NCBI RefSeq assembly: GCF_000024265.1
Contig: NC_013204.1
Span: 1,228,180-1,292,179, forward strand
DNA from: Eggerthella lenta DSM 2243
GTDB taxonomy: Bacteria; Actinomycetota; Coriobacteriia; Coriobacteriales; Eggerthellaceae
Reading direction: 5' to 3'
DNA: 64,000 nucleotides
Shown here: piece after piece, positions 56,710 to 64,000 of the stretch
Layout: the number at the start of each line of letters is the position of its first letter
Numbering within the stretch: position 1 is the first letter of the stretch
Made by a program: the position numbers and the translations under genes
Notes under the pieces: generated by a model
What the model was told of the DNA's origin: nothing
The model's database searches: none
The model's input: only the letters and a program-made list of their open reading frames with translations

Positions 56710-58377
56710 TCAGTACCGGTTGCATGACCCGTGCGCTCCCTCTTGGCGGGCGAGGTCGGCGAGGAGGGTTTCGAAGCCTTGCTGCTGGTCGGTGAGCTCG
56801 CAGCTTGCCAGCAGGTCGCGGGCGCTTTCGAGGGTGGCGGCGCCGGCATGGGGCGAGCGGTGCAGCGCCATGCCGCACTCGATGACGGCGGCGGCGAACG
56901 TCCAATCTCCGTTCGGATCGTCGGTGCAGCTCTCATCGTCGACCACCAGCGCCTGCTCCACCGCTTCGACGGTTCCCGCAGGGCGGTAGCGCATCGTGCA
57001 CGTCAGCCATTCTCCGCCGTTCGCTTCGGAGCGGCGACCGTCCTGCCGGTCGTCGGCATCGCTTCCGTATTTCGATGCGGACGCGCCCACCTCGAACGCC
57101 GATCCTGCGGGGACGATCTCGTACGCCACGGTGAACGCATGGCCCGCGCCCACCTCGCCCGCATCGTCGCGGAACTCCTCGTCGGCGAGCGCGCGGTTCT
57201 CGTAGCCGATCAGCCGATAGCCCTTCACCCGGTCAGGATTGAATTCCACCTGGATCTTCACATCGTCGGCAAGCGGCACGAGGTTCGCACGGAGGTTCCG
57301 GCCGAGCACCCGTCGGGCTTCTTCGGCGCAGTCGATGTAGTGGTAGGCGCCGTTGCCGTGGTCGGCCAGCGTCTCCATCTTGTTGTCCTTGTAGTTGCCC
57401 GAGCCGAATCCCAGCACCGAGAGGTACACGCCGGTCTCGCGCTTCTGCTCGACGAAGTCGTGCAGCTCGCTCTCGGACGAGATGCCCACGTTGAGGTCGC
57501 CGTCCGACGCCATGACGACGCGGTTCACACCGCCTTCGATGAACGACGATTCCGCCAGGCGGTACGCCTGCTCCAAACCGGCTTCCCCGTTCGTCGACCC
57601 TTCGGCGACGAGGCTGTCGACGGCGCGCATGATACGCCGCTTGTCGTCGCCCGGCACGCCTTCGAGCAGCACGCGCTCGCCGCTGGCGTAGGTTACGACG
57701 GACACGCGGTCGCGCTCCGTCAGCCCTTCGACGAGCGCGGCGAACGAGTCTTTGACCAGGGGGAGCTTGTCAGGGTCGTCCATCGACCCCGAGACGTCGA
57801 TGAGGAATACGAGGTTGGCGCCCGTGGGCGAAGCGTCGCCGTCCTTCTCGGTGGCGAATCCCATGACCAGCAGCTTCGTCTGGTCGTTCCAAGGACAGTC
57901 GCTCATCTGGGCCGATACGCCGAACAAGTCGGAGCCAACGGGCTCCGGGTAGGCGTAGTCGAAGTAGTTGAGCAGCTCTTCGGTGCGTACGGCGCCGGCG
58001 GGCACGACGGCCGGCGCGTATCTCTGCGCCACCATGCGGCGCAGGTTGCAGTACGAGGCCGTGTCGACGTCGGCCGACAGCGTGGACAGCGGGCTGGTCG
58101 CAGGGGAGAGGAACCCCGGCTCGTCGAGTGCACGGTATTCCTCGGTGCCGCCGGGAGAGGGCGAGGGAACGTACGGATAGGGAGGAGGGCATGTGGAGGC
58201 CGTCTCGGACAGCGCGGAACCGATGGCCATGATCTCCGATTCGCTTGCAGCCGATCCTAGCTGGTCGCCCGCCTGACCGTCGGGGCTGCATCCGGCAAGC
58301 GATGCGCCGGCGATCAGGACGGCGAAGGCGATGGAGCCCGCGGCGAGCCTGCCGCGGCTGCGGTTGGAAGCGTGCAT
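56710..58377 (-). CDS. VWA-domain lipoprotein (YfbK-like)
   Basis: A 555-residue exported lipoprotein. It has a signal peptide with lipobox SLAGC (Cys about residue 30) and an N-terminal von-Willebrand-associated domain (YRALDEPGFLSPATSPLSTL, VRTEELLNYFDYAYPEP). The VWA domain has an intact metal site DVSGSMDDPDKL, TYASGERV and MASDGDLNVGI. A C-terminal YfbK-type extension follows. It is the last gene of a three-gene operon with a sigma factor and an anti-sigma-like protein, so it may be a surface sensor or the main regulon output. Binding partner unknown. Confidence 0.88.
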   Translation of the reverse strand: MHASNRSRGRLAAGSIAFAVLIAGASLAGCSPDGQAGDQLGSAASESEIMAIGSALSETASTCPPPYPYVPSPSPGGTEEYRALDEPGFLSPATSPLSTLSADVDTASYCNLRRMVAQRYAPAVVPAGAVRTEELLNYFDYAYPEPVGSDLFGVSAQMSDCPWNDQTKLLVMGFATEKDGDASPTGANLVFLIDVSGSMDDPDKLPLVKDSFAALVEGLTERDRVSVVTYASGERVLLEGVPGDDKRRIMRAVDSLVAEGSTNGEAGLEQAYRLAESSFIEGGVNRVVMASDGDLNVGISSESELHDFVEQKRETGVYLSVLGFGSGNYKDNKMETLADHGNGAYHYIDCAEEARRVLGRNLRANLVPLADDVKIQVEFNPDRVKGYRLIGYENRALADEEFRDDAGEVGAGHAFTVAYEIVPAGSAFEVGASASKYGSDADDRQDGRRSEANGGEWLTCTMRYRPAGTVEAVEQALVVDDESCTDDPNGDWTFAAAVIECGMALHRSPHAGAATLESARDLLASCELTDQQQGFETLLADLARQEGAHGSCNRY

Positions 58378-58398
58378 GATGTTCTCCGTTCGTCGGGC

Positions 58399-58995
58399 TT
58401 ACGCGGGGTCGGCCAGGTACGTGACGCCGTTTTCGTCGTATCGGATGGCGTAAGGGTGGGCCGGGTCGCTCGTCGCGAACACCGTGCACGGCGAGGATGA
58501 CGTTTCGTCGGGGCCGGTGGCGACGGCGCGCTCCAATTCTTCTCCGACGGTTTCGGGGCTGGCAGGCAGGGGGCCGTCGTCGCCGAGGGCGACGCGCAGA
58601 AGCTCGCCCGAGGAGAGCGTGACGAACGGATAGCGCGCATCGCCGTCGGACGGCGCGGCTCCCGATTCGCTTTGCGATTCGTCGGAAGCGGCCGGGGCAG
58701 CGGATTTAAGCTCGTCGTTGATGCTGGTCAGCGCCGCCATGCCGCTGGAGCTTGGGGGTTGCGGCAAGGAGGAGGCGTAGGTGAACACGCCGATGCCCGC
58801 AGCAAGCGCGAGGCAGGCGGCGAGGGGAACCAGCGCGCGGCGAGCCGTCCGGCGCTTCGGAGCGCGCCGCTCGCTTGCGGCCAGCAGCTCCGCCAGCATG
58901 CGCCGCCGGGCCTCTTCGTCGGGGCCCATGCTCTCGTAGGCGTCCGCCAGACGCTTCTCAAGCGATTCTTCCGCGTGGAAACGGTTATCGTCCAT
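58399..58995 (-). CDS. Membrane anti-sigma-factor-like protein
   Basis: A 198-residue protein. It has a charged cytoplasmic N-terminus (ESLEKRLADAYESMGPDEEA), one membrane helix (ALVPLAACLALAAGIGVFTY, about residue 55-75) and an extracytoplasmic domain. Start ATG 58995 lies 8 nt after GGGAGG; the GTG at 59004 would bury that ribosome site. It overlaps the sigma gene. The position and topology are those of an anti-sigma factor, but no zinc-binding HxxxCxxC motif is present, so the role is inferred. Confidence 0.65.
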   Translation of the reverse strand: MDDNRFHAEESLEKRLADAYESMGPDEEARRRMLAELLAASERRAPKRRTARRALVPLAACLALAAGIGVFTYASSLPQPPSSSGMAALTSINDELKSAAPAASDESQSESGAAPSDGDARYPFVTLSSGELLRVALGDDGPLPASPETVGEELERAVATGPDETSSSPCTVFATSDPAHPYAIRYDENGVTYLADPA

Positions 58996-59464
58996 GTCGC
59001 TCACCTCCCAACATCGTCTTCAAAAGCGCTCGCGCCTCGCTCAGGTGGCTGCGCACGGTCGAGGCGGGCACGCCGGTCAAGGCCGCTATCTCGGCCGTGC
59101 GATACCCCTCGTAATAGAACAGGTACACGCAGGTCTTGTACTTCTCCGGCAAGGCCAGCACCGCATCCAGCGTCTCGTCCCGCTGCGCGCGCCTCTCGTC
59201 CGCGATGTCTTCGGGAAGGACGGCCTGCCGCGTGCGGTGCGCGCTCTTCAGCACGTCGCGGCAATGGTTCTGGGCGCATACGATGAGCCATGCCTTCTCG
59301 TGCTCCGCGTCGTTGAACCGGCGCGGGCGGGCGATCAGCTTCATGAACACGCTCTGCGTCGCGTCCTCCGCGTCGGCCGCGCTGCCCAGAAACGAGTAGC
59401 ACAGCCTATACACCGTCGCGGCGTGGCGGTTGAACAGTGCGGCTATGTCGACGTTGTTCTGCAG
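58985..59464 (-). CDS. RNA polymerase sigma-70 family (ECF-type) sigma factor
   Basis: About 159 residues. Region 2 is DIAALFNRHAATVYRLCYSF and AEDATQSVFMKLIARPRRFN. Region 4 is LDAVLALPEKYKTCVYLFYY and TAEIAALTGVPASTVRSHLS. The start is unresolved: the frame has no ATG, GTG or TTG between the likely promoter (-10 TACAAT at 59534-59529) and region 2. A CTG at 59464 preceded by AGAAAGGGAAAA is the best candidate. A GTG at 59662 would lie inside the 11-bp repeat array. It heads the sigma/anti-sigma/VWA operon. Confidence 0.82.
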   Translation of the reverse strand: MQNNVDIAALFNRHAATVYRLCYSFLGSAADAEDATQSVFMKLIARPRRFNDAEHEKAWLIVCAQNHCRDVLKSAHRTRQAVLPEDIADERRAQRDETLDAVLALPEKYKTCVYLFYYEGYRTAEIAALTGVPASTVRSHLSEARALLKTMLGGERHGR

Positions 59465-59528
59465 CGGTTTTCCCTTTCTGACTGCAACACGATCGAACGG
59501 CGGGTTTTGTCGGAGAAATTTGGAGAAT

Positions 59529-59534
59529 ATTGTA
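59529..59534 (-). promoter_or_regulatory. Candidate -10 box of the sigma operon
   Basis: TACAAT on the minus strand lies about 65 nt before the probable CTG start and 50 bp downstream of the 11-bp repeat array. A good -35 was not found. Confidence 0.4.
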
Positions 59535-59586
59535 GCGGAAGGCGATGTTTCGCTCCGCAAGCCTGCGAAACCTTGCGCGCAGCCCG

Positions 59587-59697
59587 CGCGGATCTTGCGC
59601 GATTCCAGCGCGGATCGAACGCGGATATCACGCGCGGCACACGTCGATCCAGCGCGGATCACACGCGGATCACGCGTGGATCCAGCGCGAATCTAAC
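59587..59697. repeat. Ten tandem 11-bp repeats (iteron-like)
   Basis: Units start at 59587 and recur every 11 bp to 59686 with consensus CGCGGATCNNN. Five are exact over the first eight bases. The others vary (CGCGATTC, CGCGGATA, CGCGCGGC, CGTCGATC, CGTGGATC, CGCGAATC). It lies upstream of the sigma gene, so it could be a helically phased binding array. Confidence 0.85.
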
Positions 59698-59822
59698 GTC
59701 AAAAATATTGTTTGATCTGGGGAAACTTTTACTTCACAGAAGGCGTGCGAGGCACTAGAATCATGGCTGTCAGCAGTGTTCGTTTCCGGCGGGTGGCGCC
59801 TTCGAGAGGGGGTGATTGCCCA

Positions 59823-59945
59823 ATGGATAGTTTCAATCTGATCGCAGGACTATGTTCCATCCTGTCATTCTTCATGGCAGCCTACGACTGGGCGCGACGA
59901 AAGCGGAAGGCGTCGAGGAAACAGAAAGGACGGCGGGAGTCCTAG
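59823..59945 (+). CDS. 40-residue membrane peptide
   Basis: ATG 59823 follows GAGAGGGGGTGATTGCCCA. The peptide has a hydrophobic helix (FNLIAGLCSILSFFMAAYDW) and then a strongly basic tail (ARRKRKASRKQKGRRES). This layout is shared by small type-I-like toxins and by regulatory membrane peptides. The gene stands alone between the repeat array and recQ. No family is recognised; coding status rests on ribosome site and composition. Confidence 0.5.
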   Translation: MDSFNLIAGLCSILSFFMAAYDWARRKRKASRKQKGRRES

Positions 59946-60121
59946 TCCCTAACCGTCCCTGAAACATACCGGCGTCACCCGTCCGGAGCTCACGATCCAC
60001 GGGCACCGCTGACAACCTGCATTATACATGCTTCCCGCCGTCGCGCAAGACGTGTTCGCGGAACAATGCAGTATCATGGGAATACGAGAGCAAGCCGGAA
60101 ACGGGCGGGGAGGAAGCAGCA

Positions 60122-62167
60122 GTGACGGATCTATCGCAGGCGCGCCAGGCGCTGAAGCAGCACTTCGGCTACGAGGCCTTTCGGCCGGGGCAGGAGGGCG
60201 TCGTCGAGGCGATCCTCGGCTGTCGCGACGCGCTGGCGGTCATGCCCACGGGCGCGGGCAAGTCGGTGTGCTACCAGGTACCCGGCGTGGTTATGGACGG
60301 TTTGGCGCTGGTAGTGAGCCCGCTCGTGTCGCTGATGGGCGACCAGGTGCGCGCGCTTCTGGACGCCGGCATACGCGGCGCCTACCTCAATTCCACGCTC
60401 ACGCCCGGGCAGCAGTCCACCGTGCTGCGCCGCGCGCTGGACGGCGCCTACCAGATCATGTATGTGGCGCCGGAGCGGCTGGCCGATCCGCGGTTCCTCG
60501 AATTCGCGCAAAGGGCGGCCATCCCGCTCGTCGCCGTGGACGAGGCGCACTGCGTGTCCCAGTGGGGCCAGGATTTCCGCCCGTCGTATCTGACCATCGG
60601 CGATTTCATCGCGCAGCTGCCGAGCCGTCCCGTCGTGGCGGCGTTCACGGCCACGGCCACCGCGCGCGTGCGCGCCGACATCGTGCGCCTGCTCGACCTG
60701 CGCGACCCCTACGAGGTGGTCACGGGCTTCGACCGCCCGAACCTGTACTTCGGCGTGGAGCGGCTCGATCCGAAGCGCAAGATCGCGCGCATCGCCGGCT
60801 ACGCGTTGGAGCATGCGGGCGACAGCGGCATCGTGTACTGCTCCACCCGCAAGGACACCGACAAGGTGCACGCCGCGCTGCTGGAGGCGGGCATCCGCGC
60901 CGCGCGCTACCATGCGGGCATGTCGGCGGCTGATCGCGCCGAGAGCCAGCGTGCGTTCATCGCCGACGACGCGCCGGTGATGGTGGCCACCAACGCGTTC
61001 GGCATGGGCATCGACAAGTCGAACGTGCGCTACGTGATCCACCACAACATGCCCGGCAGCATCGAGGCGTACTACCAGGAGGCAGGACGCGCCGGCCGCG
61101 ACGGCGAGCCGTCCACGTGCCTTCTGTACTGGAGCGACGGCGACGTGTCCACCTGCCGCTTCTTCATCGAGCAGGAATCGGGCAACGAGGAGCTCACGCC
61201 CGAGGAGGCCGACGCCGTGCGCGCGTCGCGCCGCCGCCTGCTGGCGGCGATGACCGGCTACTGCCACACCACCGGCTGTCTGCGCTGCTACATCCTGGAA
61301 TACTTCGGGGAGCAGCAGGTTCCGTCGGCTTGCCAGCCGACGGAACGAGCCGACGCTGCGGAGGCTTCTGGCACCGAATCTTGCGGCTCCAAGTCCTTCT
61401 CACGGCCCGAAGGCCGCCACCTCGGACTTTCACCGCAATCTTCGGCGCCAGAAGCCTCCTCGCTGACGTTGCGAACGACCGGCGACAGAGGTTTTTCCTG
61501 CGGCAACTGCTCGAACTGCGCGGGAGAGTTCGAGTCGATGGACGTCACCGACACCGCGCTCGCCGTCATGCGTTGCGTGCAGGAGCTGCGGGGTCGCTTC
61601 GGCAAGGGCATGGTGGTGGATGTGCTGCGCGGCTCGCAGAACGCGAAGCTGCTGGACATGCATCTGGACGAGGCCGCGTGCTACGACACGGTGAACGCTC
61701 CGGCTGCACAGGTGAAAGAAGTGATCGAGCTGCTGGCTGCAGGCGGCTACCTGCTGATTACCGAGGGGACGTACCCGGTGGTGGGTCTGGGGCCGCGTGC
61801 CCGCGAGGCTGCCGAAGAGGGTTTCAGCTTGTCGATGAAGCGCGTTCTGCGAAAGCCCGAGCGCACGCGTTCGGCTGCAGGCGGTTCGCACGTGTTCGGC
61901 TCGTCGGGAGCGCCCGCGAACGATGCCGACCCCGAGCTGTTCGAGCGTCTGCGCACGCTGCGCAAGCGCCTGGCCGACGAAGCGGGCAAGCCTCCCTACA
62001 TCGTGTTCTCCGATGCGGCTCTGCGCGATATGTGCGCGAAAAGGCCTGCAACCGACGAGGAGTTCCTTGAGGTCAGCGGCGTGGGCGCTACGAAGCTCGC
62101 CCGTTACGGCGAAGCCTTCCTGTCCGAGATAGCCGAGTTCGAGCAGGGGCTTGCAAACGGGCGATGA
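60122..62167 (+). CDS. recQ: ATP-dependent DNA helicase RecQ with an internal insertion
   Basis: A 681-residue RecQ. Helicase motifs are MPTGAGKSVCYQVP (I), VDEAHCVSQWGQDFRPSY (II and aromatic loop) and YYQEAGRAGRDG (VI). The zinc site starts with CLRCYILEYFGE and ends with CGNCSNC. About 60 residues (399-458) are inserted between FGE and CGNC, where relatives have about five. They are encoded by two large palindromes (61319-61346 and 61361-61458) and keep the frame open. A C-terminal HRDC domain (RLRTLRKRLADEAGKPPYIV) follows. GTG 60122 is preceded by GGGAGGAAGCAGCA. Confidence 0.93.
   Translation: MTDLSQARQALKQHFGYEAFRPGQEGVVEAILGCRDALAVMPTGAGKSVCYQVPGVVMDGLALVVSPLVSLMGDQVRALLDAGIRGAYLNSTLTPGQQSTVLRRALDGAYQIMYVAPERLADPRFLEFAQRAAIPLVAVDEAHCVSQWGQDFRPSYLTIGDFIAQLPSRPVVAAFTATATARVRADIVRLLDLRDPYEVVTGFDRPNLYFGVERLDPKRKIARIAGYALEHAGDSGIVYCSTRKDTDKVHAALLEAGIRAARYHAGMSAADRAESQRAFIADDAPVMVATNAFGMGIDKSNVRYVIHHNMPGSIEAYYQEAGRAGRDGEPSTCLLYWSDGDVSTCRFFIEQESGNEELTPEEADAVRASRRRLLAAMTGYCHTTGCLRCYILEYFGEQQVPSACQPTERADAAEASGTESCGSKSFSRPEGRHLGLSPQSSAPEASSLTLRTTGDRGFSCGNCSNCAGEFESMDVTDTALAVMRCVQELRGRFGKGMVVDVLRGSQNAKLLDMHLDEAACYDTVNAPAAQVKEVIELLAAGGYLLITEGTYPVVGLGPRAREAAEEGFSLSMKRVLRKPERTRSAAGGSHVFGSSGAPANDADPELFERLRTLRKRLADEAGKPPYIVFSDAALRDMCAKRPATDEEFLEVSGVGATKLARYGEAFLSEIAEFEQGLANGR
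61319..61346. repeat. Perfect 12-bp hairpin inside recQ
   Basis: GTTCCGTCGGCT (61319-61330) pairs with 61335-61346 across a 4-nt loop. It is the first part of the in-frame insertion in the zinc domain. Confidence 0.9.
61361..61458. repeat. 98-bp palindromic element inside recQ
   Basis: Arms 61361-61386 and 61433-61458 are 26 bp with three mismatches. Inside them, AAGTCC/GGACTT and CGGCC-CGAA-GGCCG form nested hairpins. It resembles intragenic palindromic elements such as those described in Rickettsia. Confidence 0.85.
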
Positions 62168-62332
62168 TCCGCCTCGCCGCTTCCGACCCGTGCGAAAATC
62201 CGCCCCGCCCTCGCTTGCCCTCTAAGCTCGCTCCTCATCATCTCGTTACGCGAGCGACATGCAACCGCCACGCGTGGCGCGCGGGGGCGCGCTATCATCG
62301 CTTCATCAAACAACAAGAAGGAGCGATGGGCC

Positions 62333-63040
62333 ATGATCAAGGTCATCAAGCACGAGAACATGGGCAGAAGCGACCGAGGATGGCTGCATAGCCTGTTCCA
62401 TTTCTCGTTCGCCGAGTACTACAAACCCGATAACATCAAGTTCGGCGCGCTGCGCGTGGTCAACGACGACCGGTTCGACCCGCACGGCGGGTTCGGCATG
62501 CATCCCCACGACAACATGGAGATCATCAGCTACGTCGTGGACGGCCAGCTCACGCACCGCGACAACCTGGGCAACGGGAGCCGCCTCGAGCGGGGCGACG
62601 TGCAGTACATGAGCGCAGGAAGCGGCATCATGCACAGCGAGTACAACGATACGAACGAACCGCTGCGTTTCCTGCAGATATGGATCTTGCCTGACGAGAA
62701 GAACGCGGAGCCGAACTATGGCGACCACCGCTTCGACTGGGAGGACCGCGTGGGGAAGTGGATGCCCGTCGCCTCGGGCGAGGAGGGTTTCGCGCCTATC
62801 CGGATCCATCAGGATATGAAGGTGCTCGTAGGCGTCATCGGCTCGGACGAGACGCTGTACTACGACCTCGACCCGGCGCGGCAAGCCTACCTCATCCAGA
62901 TCGAGGGCGAAGGCATGGTGAACGGCAACGAGCTGGACGCGGGCGACGCGGCCGAGATCACCGCCACGCGCGAGGTGTCTGTTCGCGCGAAGACGCCGTC
63001 GCACTACATTATGTTCGACATGGCTGCTGACGAGGCGTAA
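62333..63040 (+). CDS. Pirin family protein
   Basis: A 235-residue bicupin. The N-terminal cupin holds the metal ligands in GMHPHDNMEIISYVVDG (two His) and GIMHSEYNDT (His and Glu). LRFLQIWILPD and the C-terminal cupin region (YLIQIEGEGMVNGNEL) complete the fold. Bacterial pirins include quercetin 2,3-dioxygenases and redox-responsive regulators; the role here is undetermined. AAGGAGCGATGGGCC precedes ATG 62333. Monocistronic. Confidence 0.92.
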   Translation: MIKVIKHENMGRSDRGWLHSLFHFSFAEYYKPDNIKFGALRVVNDDRFDPHGGFGMHPHDNMEIISYVVDGQLTHRDNLGNGSRLERGDVQYMSAGSGIMHSEYNDTNEPLRFLQIWILPDEKNAEPNYGDHRFDWEDRVGKWMPVASGEEGFAPIRIHQDMKVLVGVIGSDETLYYDLDPARQAYLIQIEGEGMVNGNELDAGDAAEITATREVSVRAKTPSHYIMFDMAADEA

Positions 63041-63055
63041 CGACTTTGGCATGCA

Positions 63056-63084
63056 GAAGGCCCGCGGCAACGCCGCGGGCCTTC
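63056..63084. terminator. Bidirectional terminator after pirin
   Basis: A 13-bp stem (63056-63068 with 63072-63084) and 3-nt loop, 16 nt after the pirin stop and 31 bp from the convergent gene's end. Confidence 0.82.
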
Positions 63085-63114
63085 GTTGCGCGTTTGCGCA
63101 GGAGGAAGGGCGAT

Positions 63115-64000
63115 TTAGAGCTTCGGGGCCTCGGGCGCTTCGGGGGCTTCCGGTGCGGTCGGCGCGCCGGAGTCGCTGCGGGCGCCGTTGCCGTTGCTGA
63201 CGCTCGCGCCGCCGCCGGAAAACGTGAGCGTCACGTCCCCGCTCATGGTGCGAGCGCTCACATGCCTCGACGCTGTGGCGCTGCCGGCCGGCGAGTGCAC
63301 GTCTCCGCTGACCGAAGAGGCCTCGATGGCGTATTCGCCGTCCGAACCGGAGAACGAGGCGTTCACGCTGCCGCTCGCGGCATCGAACTTCGCGTCGGTG
63401 GCTGCCACGCCCGCCGCCAGGATGTCGCCGCTACCCATGCGGGCGTCGAGGGTCGCCGTGCTCACGCCTCGAAGCAGCTGTCCGCCGCTCGTCGTGTCCA
63501 GCTTCACGATCTCGGTCGCCTCGACGTCGGAGAATTCGATGTTGCCGCTCATCGTGGTTGCGCTCAGGTATGCGCACTGGACGCGCTGCACCTGCACGTT
63601 GCCGCTGGCGGCGTTCGTCACGATATCGTCCGCGGCGAGGCGGGAGAGCGAGATGTTGCCGCTCGCGGTTTTCGCCGTCACTGAGCCCAACCTGTCCAGA
63701 TCTGCGGCATCCACATTGCCGCCCATGAGGTCGATGTCGAGCGTGCCCGTGTAGCTGCGCGGCACCTTCAGAACGGTAGAGTGGTCCTCGAACGATCCGA
63801 TCATCATGATGCCGATGGCCGGCTCGCGCGAGCCTTCGACGGTGACGGTGCCGCCGTTGTCGCCCACGTCGAAGCTCTTGCGCTCGTTCGTCCAGTACGT
63901 CACCTCGATGGCGTCGCCGTCGGTCGGCTCGATGCGCACGTCCTCGCCCATGTCGCGCAGGACGATGGCGGTGTGGGGGCTTTCCGCCTCGGGGGCGAAC
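63115..64000 (-). CDS. DUF4097 beta-helix-type protein, 5' end beyond the window
   Basis: The frame is open to the window edge, so the N-terminus lies outside; the ATG at 63951 is internal, since FAPEAESPHTAIVLRD precedes it. The visible part is a right-handed beta structure of repeated SGN/SGD turns (TASGNISLSRL, AASGNVQVQRV, TMSGNIEFSDV, GSGDILAAGV, AASGSVNASFS, SVSGDVHSPAG, TMSGDVTLTFS), the DUF4097 pattern. A Pro/Glu/Ala tail follows (PTAPEAPEAPEAPKL). Such proteins are often membrane-anchored with DUF1700/PspC-type partners upstream; none is visible here. Confidence 0.82.
   Translation of the reverse strand, partial: FAPEAESPHTAIVLRDMGEDVRIEPTDGDAIEVTYWTNERKSFDVGDNGGTVTVEGSREPAIGIMMIGSFEDHSTVLKVPRSYTGTLDIDLMGGNVDAADLDRLGSVTAKTASGNISLSRLAADDIVTNAASGNVQVQRVQCAYLSATTMSGNIEFSDVEATEIVKLDTTSGGQLLRGVSTATLDARMGSGDILAAGVAATDAKFDAASGSVNASFSGSDGEYAIEASSVSGDVHSPAGSATASRHVSARTMSGDVTLTFSGGGASVSNGNGARSDSGAPTAPEAPEAPEAPKL

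Noticed and set aside
59587-59697. Plasmid-type replication origin from the iteron-like array
   Set aside because: No Rep protein, DnaA boxes or AT-rich unwinding region adjacent; a regulatory array fits better.
58994-59758. 254-residue plus-strand frame across the sigma gene and repeat array
   Set aside because: It is antisense to the sigma factor, and its repetitive tail only mirrors the 11-bp array.

Overview
The window is a GC-rich chromosomal segment that reads like a gut actinobacterium of the Eggerthellaceae (Coriobacteriia). This is inferred from gene content, not from a search. The supporting features are a secreted sulfite-oxidase-fold molybdoprotein with a c-type haem motif, a LuxR regulator with a long multi-pass membrane N-terminus, surface proteins ending in an LAKTGD-type sorting signal, an oleate hydratase, and amino-acid symporters (AGCS, NSS). 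No rRNA or tRNA gene and no CRISPR array was recognised. Most genes are ordinary chromosomal ones packed into short operons.

Layout. 1-4.0 kb: the 3' end of a haem/molybdopterin oxidoreductase, a second paralogous molybdoprotein and a membrane LuxR regulator. 4.2-9.9 kb: an alanine/glycine:cation symporter, two overlapping FAD-dependent oxidoreductases, and a lower-GC two-gene cassette with a PIN-domain protein. 9.9-14.5 kb: a cob(I)alamin adenosyltransferase/MGMT-like pair on the minus strand, then a MacAB-type efflux operon. 14.5-21 kb: a cobalamin-riboswitch operon. It encodes a cell-wall-anchored transcobalamin-like protein with a very recent internal duplication, a second DUF4430 protein, a 32-residue membrane peptide, and a complete ECF transporter (T, fused A-A', S). 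21-27.7 kb: tsaC-like, a monoacylglycerol-lipase-like hydrolase overlapping a frameshifted glpK, rpiB, glyA, upp and a dCMP deaminase. 28-35.1 kb: a complete F1Fo ATP synthase operon in standard order. 35.3-44 kb: a frameshifted GGDEF/EAL/PAS gene, a lipoprotein, dnaE, truA and a proline/glutamate-rich protein. 44-50 kb: asnB, an NSS symporter, a 1.1 kb gene-free stretch and ychF. 50-56.7 kb: oleate hydratase, an aldo/keto reductase with ferredoxin tail, a short LarE-like protein, a GNAT, an amidohydrolase and a HigBA toxin-antitoxin pair. 56.7-64 kb: a minus-strand sigma factor/anti-sigma-like/VWA-lipoprotein operon behind a ten-copy 11-bp repeat array, a 40-residue membrane peptide, recQ with an in-frame palindromic insertion, a pirin, and the 3' part of a DUF4097 protein.

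How the genes fit together. The strongest integrated story is vitamin B12. An AdoCbl riboswitch with its own terminator precedes surface proteins whose two folds (beta DUF4430 and alpha/alpha toroid) are the two domains of human intrinsic factor and transcobalamin. These are followed directly by an ECF importer, and a corrinoid adenosyltransferase lies a few kb away. A second theme is lipid and glycerol use (lipase plus glpK, oleate hydratase). A third is structural: the window holds an unusual number of large fold-back elements (21.7, 27.1, 37.7, 46.2 and 48.7 kb, and inside recQ). One ~200-bp family is present twice.

Two genes (glpK and the EAL/PAS gene) carry frameshifts at simple repeats (G6 and GCGCGC). 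These could be real slippage mutations, phase-variable switches, or sequencing errors; the window alone cannot decide.
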